Source: Pseudoips prasinana
Taxonomy: Eukaryota > Arthropoda > Insecta > Lepidoptera > Nolidae
Length of the DNA stretch: 64,000 nucleotides
Reading direction: 5' to 3'
NCBI GenBank assembly: GCA_951640165.1
Contig: OX621247.1
Location: forward strand, 29,920,001 to 29,984,000
Position numbers and translations under genes: made by a program. The notes below the pieces were generated by a model. It saw nothing but the letters and a program-made list of their open reading frames with translations. It was not told the origin of the DNA and did not search any database. Shown here piece after piece: positions 18,580 to 27,483 of the stretch (position 1 is its first letter; each line of letters opens with the position of its first letter).

Positions 18580-18930
18580 GCTGCCTCGTTGGTCTAGCGG
18601 TAGCGTTTTCACCCGCAGATAATGAGGTCCTGGGTTCAAATCCCGGGTCGGGCCAAAAAGTGATTTTGGGATATTTCCGTAAAAAGAAATTTCTCAGTAT
18701 CAGCTCGAAGTCTGGAAGTTGGCGGTATTACACCCCCGTGCCTCGGAGAGCACGTAAAGCCGTCGGTCCTGTACCTGAACTCTTTCCGGTCGTGTCGCTA
18801 GGCGTCCCATCGGATCATGAGAGTGATGGAATAGAAAGTGCCCCTGTGTTTGCGCACACACTTGTGCACTATAATATGTCCTGCGCAATTGGCTAGTCTC
18901 CATTAAGACTTGCCGCCGTGGCCGAAATTC
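18580..18930 (+). repeat. SINE-A, near full length
   Basis: tRNA-like head: CTCGTTGGTCTAGCGGTAGC (A-box region) and CTGGGTTCAAATCCCGGGTC (B box). Body: GATTTTGGGATATTTCCGTA, then CGTGCCTCGGAGAGCACGTA and AAGCCGTCGGTCCTGTACCT, the motif shared with SINE-5S. Tail: GCGCACACACTTGTGCACTA and TTAGACTTGCCGCCGTGGCC-like end. About 350 bases. Short ORFs here are shadows. Confidence 0.85.
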
Positions 18931-19025
18931 GACAGACACAAGACAGGTGGGGCATACTTGTAATTTTGCATTCTTTGACTTTTGTTACATGGATTATAAT
19001 AAAAACAGCGTTTCTTAAACAGAAG

Positions 19026-19420
19026 CGTTAAGGTTGGTTGGGGCATGTGCACAGAATGGAACCCACTCGAATACCACGATGTGTTCTATTGGGTACGGTA
19101 GCTGATGCGAAGCGCGATGTCGGTAGACCTCTGCTTCGCTTTAAAGACTGCACCAAGCGGGCTATGGCCGATTTTAAAATTGACCACTGTAGCTGGGAAA
19201 AGCTTGCTAAAAACAGAGTTGAATGGCGCAAACGTGTAGAGGAGGGTCGTAAGATCTGTGATGAAGACTGATTCGGAGTACTTGCTGATAAGAGACAGAA
19301 GCGACATGAAAGCTCGGCTCGGCACCAACCCCTGCAAACTTTTCTCGTCAGGCCTGCGGCAGGCTATTTCGCTCTCGCATCGGTTTGTTTAGCCACCAAA
19401 AGAAATGTCTCTCAGACAAT
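19026..19420 (+). pseudogene. LINE C-terminus with degraded zinc finger
   Basis: Frame 19038-19271 reads GHVHRMEPTRIPRCVLLGTV, AKRDVGRPLLRFKDCTKRAM and WEKLAKNRVEWRKRVEEG, a familiar LINE C-terminal block. Downstream, about 19337-19402, reads ACGRLFRSRIGLFSHQKKC, a C2H2-like motif whose first Cys is now Arg, in a shifted frame with stops between. Broken LINE remnant. Confidence 0.75.
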
Positions 19421-19439
19421 GCGCCGTAAAAAGTCTGTA

Positions 19440-19971
19440 ACAGAGCCAATTATATATATATATATTTATATATATATTTGTTTAATTAAATTCAAGTTCC
19501 AATGACTCAGCCTGTACTATGACAACGAGCCAACTTATAAATATACTTAGATACATATTTCTAAATATATACATACATATCATTGACAAATTACACCCAA
19601 ACAGAGGACAATTAGTCGTGATAATCATACAAAGATTTGTCTCGGGTGGGAATCGGATCAACGACCTCGAGTCGGAGAACAGAGATATCAGATGGTGTAC
19701 CATGTCACGGAGTTGCTAATACTTTGACTTGTTACAGGACAGGACTTATTTGTGTGGGGTGTCAATAGTACTAGAAAATCTGAAACATTTCATACTCCTT
19801 TCAGAATCCAAGTCAGATGGATTCCTCGGGACTCACCACTCCGAGGTTTTTCAATGTGCACGTCTATTAATCCTGGATTACAGGAAAGTGGAACCCTCCA
19901 TTGTAACTTCAAGACAGAGTTGACCAACTAGAAGAGAGTAGCACTAGCTCCTAAATAAGTAAATATTAATA
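19440..19971. other. TA microsatellite and diverged SINE-like sequence
   Basis: (TA)n occurs at 19453-19478. About 19580-19690 on the minus strand carries GTTGATCCGATTCCCACCCG, a diverged B-box region of SINE-B type. The remainder is unrecognised. Confidence 0.45.
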
Positions 19972-20210
19972 TCTATACATATAATAAATCTGTAGAAAAA
20001 TATTTTTTGTACATCAAAAGAAAATCCAAAAAGAATAGCCAGGGTATTAAAGAACAACCAATAGAACCCATTTCCAGCATTTTTAGAATTTTTGTCTGTT
20101 TGTCTGTGTGTCTGTTTGTCTGTTTATATGTTCGGGTATCACGTAAAATATACGAAAGCAATGTAGATAACTTTTATACACAACGATTGAGCGTAACTTG
20201 AGGTAACATT
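19972..20210 (+). mobile_element. Helitron 5' end, 3' end not found
   Basis: TCTATACATATAATAAAT follows an A and matches the starts of the Helitrons at 27787 and 56280; TTTTTAGAATTTTTGTCTGT also recurs there. A TGTTTGTCTG repeat sits at 20090-20125. I could not find the CTAG end. Confidence 0.6.
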
Positions 20211-20393
20211 TAGTTTTTGTTTTATTGCAATCGGTTCAGTCTATCAAAAGATATTCGATTTTAAAGTAATCATGAAAAAATAACACACATTTCGTTACTT
20301 CAAGATGAACTAATGTTTAAATAGTTGAACTACCTAACTGTCCGATAGATGTCATTGTGCATATTATGACATCTCTTTTCTGAATGAACTAGG

Positions 20394-20850
20394 TTGATAG
20401 TTGATTTTTATTTCGATAGAAGATGTCGTTGTGCATTTCTTTTGACTCGCGGTGTTAAGATTTGCCCGTGTTTGCTGATTGCATGAGTTACGTAGGGTTT
20501 TGAATTGTTTCGAAATAAGGTCTTGGTTGCCTAGAAGTATGTCGCTGTCCAAAATTGGTTATTAAAAAAATCTGTGTTCTTTGGGCAAATTGAATTATGT
20601 AGAAGGTTGGATTTGTTGTATTTCATTTAAAATTATTGATAGTTGAATTTTATTTCGATAGATGTCATTGTGCATTGCTTTTGACTCGCGGTGTTAAGAT
20701 TAGGGCTTTGAATGTTCCGAATTGTTTCGAAATAAAGTCTTGGTTGGCTAGAAGTACGTCGTTGTCCAAAATTGGTTATTAAAATATTCTGTTTTCTTTG
20801 GGCAAATTGAATTATGTACAAGGTTGGATTTGTTATAATTTAATTTTAAA
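20394..20850. repeat. Tandem duplication, two units of about 220-240 bases
   Basis: Units at about 20394-20632 and 20634-20850 share TTTTGACTCGCGGTGTTAAG, GAATTGTTTCGAAATAA, CCAAAATTGGTTATTAAAA and TTTGGGCAAATTGAATTATG in the same order. Unit 2 lacks about 35 bases. No ORF or repeat family was identified. Confidence 0.85.
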
Positions 20851-21000
20851 TTATAATGTCAGTCGATCGAAAGTTTGTGCTGTCGGTTCGTTTGTAACGC
20901 GAATGTACAGACGATTCGAATTTTATTGAGCCTATCCGATTGAATGTATTTGAATGTAGTAAATAAACCCTGTCTCTCATAATTTTCTCAGCACAAATAT

Positions 21001-21974
21001 ATACCTACCTATGTAAAAGAGGAAACTGACTGACTGACATATCAACGCACAGCCTGAACGGCTGGGGTTAGAGACTTGAAATTTTGCCGGTAGGTACTTT
21101 TTATGACGTATGAATTCACTAAGGAAGGGTTTTTGGAAATACTAACCCTAAGGGGATAAATGGCACATACCCCGTACAAGAAGATGGAAGTTATTTTGAT
21201 TGGTAATCTCTGCTCTTACGTTACATCACAACAGGAGCTAATTTCTTCTGTGTACGGTGATACCACAAACATGGGAAATCAAGGTGGTTTTTGGCTATGT
21301 CAGCGAGCTATTTTGACTCCCCGCAATGACCAAGCTGCGGCAATTAATTTCAAAATATTGACTCATGCGTCCGGGAATAGTAAAGAATATAATCTCAATA
21401 AATACAGTTATGGAAGAAGATGACGCCACGCACTGCCTGGTAGAATTTTTGGATTCCCTCAGCACACCCGGACTTCCAGCCCACAAAATAGTTTTAAAAA
21501 TCGGTGTACCAATAATTCTCCTCAGAAATTTATGTCCTCCCAAACTTTGTAATGGCACTCGGCTCAAAGTCACAAATCTGCAGCAAAACATTATCGAAGG
21601 TGAAATATTAACAGGTTGCGGCGCCGGTGATATTGTTTTTATTCCAAGGATTCCTAAAAACTTTCCTTTCTCTTTCAAACCAGTGCAATACCCAGTCGGT
21701 CTCTGTTATGCCATGACGACTAATACTCAGGGCCAGACATTATCCGTTGCGGGGGTGGATGCTTTTCCCATGGTGAACTATACGTAGCTCTTTCACGCGT
21801 AAACAACCCCAATAACGTTTTTGTGTACGCTCCAGATGGTTTCACAGGCAAAATAAAGAAGCACTAAATTAAATTAAAAAAAAATTGTATCGGTATCTTC
21901 CCACAGCGCTTTATACTAAAAAATACATTGTTAAGTTCCGACATCCACGCGAACGAAGTCGCGGGCACAGCTAG
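21001..21974 (+). mobile_element. Helitron remnant with helicase fragment
   Basis: The 5' side has GAGGAAACTGACTGACTGAC and AACGGCTGGGGTTAGAGACT, commonly seen near Helitron starts. The 3' end is GCGAACGAAGTCGCGGGCAC then AGCTAG before T, with the short hairpin just upstream. Between lies the C-terminal part of the Rep-helicase. The Rep (HUH) domain and helicase N-terminus are deleted. Confidence 0.85.
21160..21867 (+). pseudogene. Helitron Pif1-type helicase C-terminus, frameshifted
   Basis: Three overlapping frames together match the end of the Helitron helicase. Frame one (21160-21420) has WLCQRAILTPRNDQAAAIN. Frame two (to about 21757) has ATHCLVEFLDSLSTPGLPAH, KIVLKIGVPIILLRNLCPPK, LCNGTRLKV and DIVFIPRIPKNFPFSFK, then TNTQGQTLSVAGV. 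Frame three reads CFSHGELYVALSRV, the last helicase motif, and ends at TAA 21865-21867. At least two frameshifts break it, and the Walker motifs are missing. It cannot produce a working helicase; it dates from an autonomous Helitron. Confidence 0.88.
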
Positions 21975-22017
21975 TATTTAATAAATATTTAAAATAAGTT
22001 GGTAATATATTGGTATT

Positions 22018-22517
22018 GCTGGCCTGTTGGTGTGGATGGCAAATGCTTGCTTTTCACGCCGGAGGTCGTGGGTTCGATTCCCACCCAGGACAAATATTTG
22101 TGTGCATGAACTTGTCTGTTCGTCCTGAGTCTGGGTGTAATTTATCCATATAAGTATATATTTACAAAAAAATTGTTATGTATATTTGTATATGTATTGA
22201 TAGTATAGTGTGTAGTTATGTAACAATTGTATTTATACGATTGTATTTTATTGTACTTGTCAAGTATTTTAGTAATTTTTATTATACTTGGTCTATAGTG
22301 CACCTACCATGCTATCTCTGCACCACCCTAAGATTGACTGGGAGAGAATGCCTTTGGCATTAAGTCCGCCTTTGTACAGTTTTGAGCAATAAGTATAAAA
22401 TAAATAAATAAATATATGTAGTATATCAGTTATCTGGTTTCCTGGTTCTGGTGGTACAAGGTCTTCTTAGTTTGGGATCAGATGGCCGTGTGTGAATAAT
22501 GTCCCAGGATATTATTA
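22018..22517 (+). repeat. SINE-B copy split by a LINE 3' end
   Basis: Head GGCCTGTTGGTGTGGATGGC and GTGGGTTCGATTCCCACCCA; tail resumes at ATATATGTAGTATATCAGTT (about 22415) and ends CCGTGTGTGAATAATGTCCC plus ATTATT. The inserted piece is 22170-22414. Confidence 0.8.
22170..22414 (+). mobile_element. LINE 3' end inside SINE-B
   Basis: AAGATTGACTGGGAGAGAAT, GCCTTTGGCATTAAGTCCGC and CTTTGTACAGTTTTGAGCAA then A-rich (AAATAAATAAAT) tail. Typical of lepidopteran LINE 3' UTRs; no ORF. Exact borders uncertain. Confidence 0.6.
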
Positions 22518-22730
22518 TCCTAACTTAATATTAAAAATGCGAAAGTAACTCTGTCTGTCTGTCTGTCTGTTACTCTTTCACGCCAAAACTACTGAACGGA
22601 TTTGAATTAAATTTGGTATACAGATGGTCTAGACCCTGAGAGAGAACATTGGCTAATTTTTATAGTTAGGATAACACATAGGCCATATTTTATAAAGTTT
22701 AACGCGGGTAAAACCGCGGGGCACAGCTAG
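22518..22730 (+). mobile_element. Non-autonomous Helitron (213 bp)
   Basis: TCCTAACTTAATATT start preceded by A; AAATGCGAAAGTAACTCTGT; 3' hairpin GCGGGTAAAACCGC, then GGGGCACAGCTAG followed by T. Inserted in the ATT-rich tail of the SINE-B copy. Confidence 0.88.
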
Positions 22731-23875
22731 TTATTTATAACCGAGACACTATCCAATCATAATAATAAATAATATTAGTAATAATCCCAGTGACTACGAA
22801 ATGCTCAGACATACAGATAAAATTAATTGCAATCTAGTTCAACGCAGAACTTCGGGATGTATATCAAAAAGGCATTAAGGTTGTTGCACAATAGCTAGTC
22901 AATTACCTATTTCGGGTCGTGTACACCTGTATCGAAATAGACCGCGTGGCCACTTACGATATAAACTCAAAATAATATTTTATACAACAAGATGACGACA
23001 TCTGTAGATTCTGCTAATAATTAAATAACATTAAAAATTCCAATTCTTTAGTCATGCAGATCGATAGATAGATAATGCGTGGTAATATGGTGGTATGCGG
23101 CGTCTTGTTACCGGAAGGGTTAGAAACAATACTGCTCAATCAATTTGGAAGTTACTTGAAACTATAGGACTAAGCTGGAGTACTTTTTTATGTCTTTTAG
23201 GCGATTTGTCCGTTGTTTGGGAATCCAATTTAAATAATTATCTGTTTATTCGATTGGGAATGTTTGGGCAAAAGATAAAAACATTTTTTTTAAACTGAAT
23301 TGGCTAAGTAACGTCAGGGTCGGTTATAGGATTTTAAACAGTTATTATATTACTACAAACAATCTACAATAATATTTGTTTTAAATTCAAAACAACATTT
23401 CTATTGCAATGATATCTTTCCTTCGACATCTCTGATTCATTCATACATAATATTTGTACAACTACTAATCGAATTTCAACTTCATTGTCAGTCAATTATA
23501 TTACCAATAATAGACGATACTAATATGGATAATCCTACAATGTCTTTGGATTACTTTTGCTATGCTGCTCAGGCATCCTCATCCATGTTCATTTAACCTC
23601 GGTATATAAAACGTGTGTCTTGGTGTACGCACCCTGCCTCGCTGGGAAGGCTGCGCTGCTCTGCGCAGGACACTGTTGCAACCCCGGATGCATGAACTGG
23701 TCTCAATTTATTTGCCTATTATTCACTTTAAATCGAACCTCTAACAGTCCTTGGATGTCGTAAGGATTACTAGAAATTGAGTTATTAAGTTATTGGTTAA
23801 TTGGTTGCCTTGGGTAAAGATGTCAAGTTTTATTAAATTTTAATTTTTATAGCATTATTCGCAATGCAAAGCGTT
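22731..23875. other. Non-coding AT-rich DNA, nothing recognised
   Basis: Two plus-strand ORFs of 67-68 codons (23095, 23557) show no family resemblance. No repeat termini seen. Confidence 0.5.
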
Positions 23876-24003
23876 TATCTAATCTCAAAAATGGGAAATC
23901 TTAAAGTTAATCGTCCGGCGGGTGTCGAACCTGCACCATCTACCAATCCGGGGTAGGCGCTCTGCGTTAAGCTGCGAACGGTACACGCCGGCAGATCAAA
24001 TTT
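23876..24003 (-). repeat. SINE-F copy 1 (tRNA-like)
   Basis: Minus strand: CGTTCGCAGCTTAACGCAGA and GCGCCTACCCCGGATTGGTA, then GATGGTGCAGGTTCGACACC (B-box region) and a GATTTCCCATTTTTGAGATT tail. The second copy is at 44884. Cloverleaf-like but not an intact tRNA. Confidence 0.75.
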
Positions 24004-24207
24004 AGGATTCCCCGGACCCCGGATAGTCAGAAGTTTTCAAATTTTATGCTATTTTACTAAGCAAGCGGCCCATTAGGTAGGCCTGAGACCTGAGCCTAAG
24101 GGCGCTAGAGGGCCACCACTCGCGCTTTTTCGATCTTTTTGAAAGATTATCACACCTTTTTTGCTGTCTGCGGAAAGTTGTGGCGTGTGGTGTTATATAT
24201 TTGAGTG

Positions 24208-24310
24208 TTCGTGGGTGGCGCAGTGGTTAACATTCGCTTCGTCATATCCTATCCGATTCCCACACAGGACAACTATTTCTATGACCCCATAAGTAATTAG
24301 TCTGAGTCAA
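24208..24310 (+). repeat. SINE-D head
   Basis: GTGGGTGGCGCAGTGGTTAA (A box), CCGATTCCCACACAGGACAA and ATTTCTATGACCCC. The B box has lost its first bases. Confidence 0.6.
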
Positions 24311-24422
24311 GGTGTACGTTGTGTCTGGCAATTATTTGGTTGTAAATTACTCCGCGACCGATCGAACTCAGAGCACGGAGTGGCGAGGCGAGGCGACTGT
24401 CTTATTAACATAATATAAATTA

Positions 24423-24725
24423 TTGGAACGAAGTTCCTTATCGCGCGTTGTGAAAGGGGGTTACACGGAAAAAATTCTTACGAAAAGTTGTCACGACGCT
24501 TTTTGCAGCTGTGCGGCGTGCGCATGTTTCTCTGTCTGTCTCTCTCTTTTTCTCTCTCTGAAAGAAAGCAAGTCAGATATTTTCATTTCTATTTCGCATT
24601 GAACAGTGTGGTGTCGCGACGATTATTTTTGTTGAGTGTATACAAGTTTTTTGTACATAATAAATAATAAGAAATAACTTCGTTCCATCCGGGTGTCCCT
24701 TGACACCTCTCAAGTTTTTATTTTG
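24423..24725. mobile_element. MITE with GGAACGAAGTT ends
   Basis: GGAACGAAGTTCCTTATCGC at the left and AATAACTTCGTTCCATCCGG at the right are short inverted ends. Inside: GTTGTCACGACGCTTTTTGC and a (TCTC)n tract at 24530-24560. No ORF. Confidence 0.6.
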
Positions 24726-24842
24726 ATTGCTTCTACTGAGGCTATCATCGATCGTTAGCACGTATGACTCAGTGTTTGAGTAGTCACCTAGTTACCACCT
24801 CGGCTTTATCGTGTTACGGGTTCGATACCCAAGCCGGAAAAC

Positions 24843-24999
24843 TATAAGCCCAGCGTAATATAGTCCATTGCTGGACATAGGGCTCCACCAAAGATTCTAT
24901 AACGTTGCTATTTGGAGGGATTTGCTGCAGTCATCGCGCTTGGCATGCGAGCTGGCGACCGCAGTTAGGTGGTACTTAGTAGGTACACAGGAGGCGCTG
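24843..24999 (-). mobile_element. Short internally deleted RTE, copy 2
   Basis: Plus strand: GTCCATTGCTGGACATAGGG and CTCCACCAAAGATTCT (RTE 3' end), then CGCGCTTGGCATGCGAGCTG, GCGACCGCAGTTAGGTGG (RTE 5' region), ending near GGCGCTGCTACCCG. Internal coding core absent. Confidence 0.65.
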
Positions 25000-25009
25000 C
25001 TACCCGAAG

Positions 25010-25135
25010 AAGAAGAAGTACACTTTATTGCAAAAATAAGTAAAACATAACAATGGTTACAAACAAGGAAATAAACTTATTATGCAATTGGCGGCCTTAT
25101 CGCTAAAAGCGATCTCTTCCAGGCAACCATTTCCA
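25010..25135 (-). mobile_element. LINE 3' end, split by SINE-E
   Basis: Plus strand: GAAGTACACTTTATTGCAAA and GGCGGCCTTATCGCTAAAAG then CGATCTCTTCCAGGCAACCA. Same end as 583-725. SINE-E inserted just beyond its right border region. Confidence 0.7.
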
Positions 25136-25150
25136 GGTACCCGACTACCT

Positions 25151-25314
25151 CGTACCGGAGCAGCATATCCGTGTTCCCGGGACTCCCCCATCAGGTGCCA
25201 AGAGAAGTCCACGGTAGGTAGGTTTAGCCGGTGCAAGTCCGACATATCCACCCGCAGACACTTTTTGCGGGTGGCATGCGAAGGCATTCCCCCTGCCTTA
25301 TCAAAAAAAAAAAA
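25151..25314 (+). mobile_element. SINE-E insertion with 15-bp target duplication
   Basis: Flanked by GGTACCCGACTACCT at 25136-25150 and 25315-25329. Contains ACCGGAGCAGCATATCCGTG, GTCCACGGTAGGTAGGTTTA, GGTGCAAGTCCGAC (weak B-box-like), GACACTTTTTGCGGGTGGCA and TCCCCCTGCCTTATC then A12. Poly(A) and long duplication indicate LINE-machinery retroposition. Confidence 0.88.
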
Positions 25315-25496
25315 GGTACCCGACTACCTGGTGTAATCTTTTTCGCCTTTTATGATATTCACGGCATGGTATAGCCTCTATTATTTTTTCTCGGCGGGAA
25401 ATCTCTGCTAGAATTTAGAAAATAATTTAGAAAAAAAATCACATGGTTAAAACTATTAGTAAATTATATATATTATCCTGGTCTAGTTACTTCGAC

Positions 25497-25745
25497 GGGC
25501 CTGTTGGCGTGGTTGGCAAATGCTTGCTTTTCACGCGGGAGGTCGTGGGTTCGATTCCCAACCAGGACAGATATTTGTGTGCATGAACATGTCTGTTTGT
25601 CCTGGTTCTGGGTGTAAATTATCTATATAAGTATGTATTTACGAAGAAAGTATATCAGTTATCTGGTTTCCATAGTACACGCTCTGCTTAGTTTGGGATC
25701 AGATGGGTGTAAATAATGTAATAATCTTGACTCTGGGTGTAATTT
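25497..25745 (+). repeat. SINE-B copy (reference copy)
   Basis: Head: GGGCCTGTTGGCGTGGTTGG (A-box region), CACGCGGGAGGTCGTGGGTT and CGATTCCCAACCAGGACAGA (B box GGTTCGATTCC). Tail: TGTGCATGAACATGTCTGTT, GGGTGTAAATTATCTATATA, AGTATGTATTTACG, CAGTTATCTGGTTTCCATAG, TACACGCTCTGCTTAGTTTG, GGATCAGATGG. tRNA-derived Pol III retroposon. Confidence 0.85.
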
Positions 25746-25827
25746 ATGTCGATTAAATACATGTTTCTATTAAATTAATTCCCTCTGTTACATTGTTTTA
25801 AAACTAAAAGCTGAATGCTAATATAGT

Positions 25828-26056
25828 ATTTTGATGTGAAACATCTATAGCCGCACGTAAAACAGATTTCTGGCGTGGCGACGCATGCCGTGGCGCCGCG
25901 GCGCCACGCTATACGATAGTATTGTGTACGGTGTGGCGACGCGTCGCCATGCGCAATCGACTTTTTATTTTATCATTATGACATATTTAGTTCCTATCAC
26001 AATATGTTCTTTTCTGCATATTACTTTTACAAAATAATGTCGATGTTTCACATCTG
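25828..26056. mobile_element. GC-rich MITE-like element
   Basis: GATGTGAAACATC at the left and GATGTTTCACATC at the right are inverted ends. The middle is locally GC-rich, with the perfect palindrome CGTGGCGCCGCGGCGCCACG and repeated GTGGCGACGC words, unlike surrounding DNA. No ORF. Confidence 0.6.
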
Positions 26057-26494
26057 CCAGGCGTCCCGGCAGGTGTCGGCCTAGACCCTTCTATGCTTTC
26101 TTATGGTCTATGGTTAAAGTAAGCGAGCTACCCGGTGGGCAGCTGTTGCCCAAGCCACGAAATCCAAACGAAGGAAGCAAACAGAATACGCCCCGGTAAT
26201 AAAATGTAACTTGTGTTGTTCTAGTTACCCAATTGAAGCGTTTTGTTGTTGAAGTGGAGACAGTATGGTGCAACTAAACGTGCAGGGCTCCTTAATCGGC
26301 CCTTTTGTAGAAAGAGCGCGTGTTTGATTGAAGATTTATGTTTTAGATTAGTTTAATGTACAACTAGTTACTGACCGTAAAGGCTGTGTGCACAATAGCA
26401 TAATTAAAAAACTGTTTAAGATGTCGCGGAACTTTATATAGTAACATTTTTTTATTGATTTGTTAATCATTCGAAACGTAGTTTGCAAGATATA
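26057..26494. other. Non-coding, nothing recognised
   Basis: No ORF with family resemblance and no repeat motif that I can name. Confidence 0.45.
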
Positions 26495-26550
26495 AGTTTA
26501 GTTTATTTACGAGAATTTGCTGCTGCAAATTCTCGTAAATAAACTAAACT
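26495..26550. repeat. Perfect 26-base inverted repeat, 4-base loop
   Basis: Arms AGTTTAGTTTATTTACGAGA.. (26495-26520) and 26525-26550 are exact reverse complements around TGCT. Confidence 0.92.
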
Positions 26551-26581
26551 CGACTTCGAGCATTTAGAATTTGCATTACTA

Positions 26582-26828
26582 TCGTATGGGCAGTGGTTAC
26601 CCTAGTGTCAGAGTTGTTTAAGCCGCCCAGTAGGCTTCTGAAATGGCTTAACGACTGTTGCCTAATGGCTACAACCGAGACCGACAGCTTAACGTGCCAG
26701 CCGAAGCACGGAGACGCTCCGCGAATGAAACCACTTTGGCGGTCACCCATCTATGGACTAACCGCGAGCTTTGTTGCTTAACCACACCAATAACTCACGG
26801 ACCGGTGAGAGCATCTGGCTATGAGCGC
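26582..26828 (-). repeat. SINE-5S, near full length
   Basis: Minus strand head: GCTCTCACCGGTCCGTGAGT, TGGTGTGGTTAAGCAACAAA, CGCGGTTAGTCCATAGATGG, GTGACCGCC, all matching the order of 5S rRNA. Body CGTGCTTCGGCTGGCACGTT. End GACACTAGGGTAACCACTGC. About 245 bases. Confidence 0.85.
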
Positions 26829-26935
26829 TACTATTTATGGGTCACACAAATAGTTGTCCGGCGCGGGAATCGAACCTGGGACACGTAGTGGCGAGGCGAC
26901 TGTCTTAACCACTGCGCCACACGTGCAGTAATCGG
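26829..26935 (-). repeat. SINE-D head
   Basis: Minus strand: CTGCACGTGTGGCGCAGTGG (A box), TTAAGACAGTCGCCTCGCCA, GTCCCAGGTTCGATTCCCGC (B box), GCCGGACAACTATTTGTGTG. Abuts SINE-5S directly. Confidence 0.8.
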
Positions 26936-27073
26936 GCAGTGCACGTGTTCTATGGATAGCAATAAGGACTCAGCTTATGAACTCAGCTTTACCGTGAAAT
27001 TGTAAAACGCTTTTGGTGTGGATTTCTATTAAAAATATATTTATATTAATATAAAATGAAATAATTAATTTAA

Positions 27074-27336
27074 TCGATACTAATATTATAAAAAGGTAAC
27101 GTTTGTGAGTTTGTGACGTTTTAAGGGGTAATCACTGTATCTACTGAACCGATTTTATTTATTTCACCAATAGAAAGCTACGTTATTTTGGAGTGTCATA
27201 GGTGTTTGACGATGAATCATAATTCATCATCATAATTTTTATTTATCCCGAACTTTTAACCCGAAGTATTACGCGGGACAAACAGGCAGGGACAGAAATA
27301 TTTATAACGCGGAACGAAATCCGCGGGCACTGCTAG
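27074..27336 (+). mobile_element. Non-autonomous Helitron (263 bp)
   Basis: Starts TCGATACTAATATTAT after A; ends ACGCGGAACGAAATCCGCGG hairpin then GCACTGCTAG before T. No ORF. Confidence 0.82.
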
Positions 27337-27371
27337 TAATATATAATTATATAATAAAATTATAGAAATAT

Positions 27372-27462
27372 ATTGGGGCCTAAGAACGTCCACTGCTGGA
27401 TGAAGGTCCTCTTTTTCCCCAGCAGTGGATAGCTTTAGGCTGTCATGAAGATGATGATGATA
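27372..27462. repeat. Two RTE 3' ends in inverted arrangement
   Basis: GCCTAAGAACGTCCACTGCT, GGATGAAGG, then CCCCAGCAGTGGATAGCTTT, AGGC and GATGATGATGATA. Left half is antisense, right half sense RTE 3' end, making an imperfect palindrome. Confidence 0.6.
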
Positions 27463-27483
27463 TATTATTTTAAAAACAAAGTC

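Noticed and set aside
18583..18655. Apparent tRNA genes (also 57942, 44884, 55449)
   Set aside because: A and B boxes exist, but stems are imperfect, each is one of several dispersed copies and each continues into a SINE body, so they are SINE heads.
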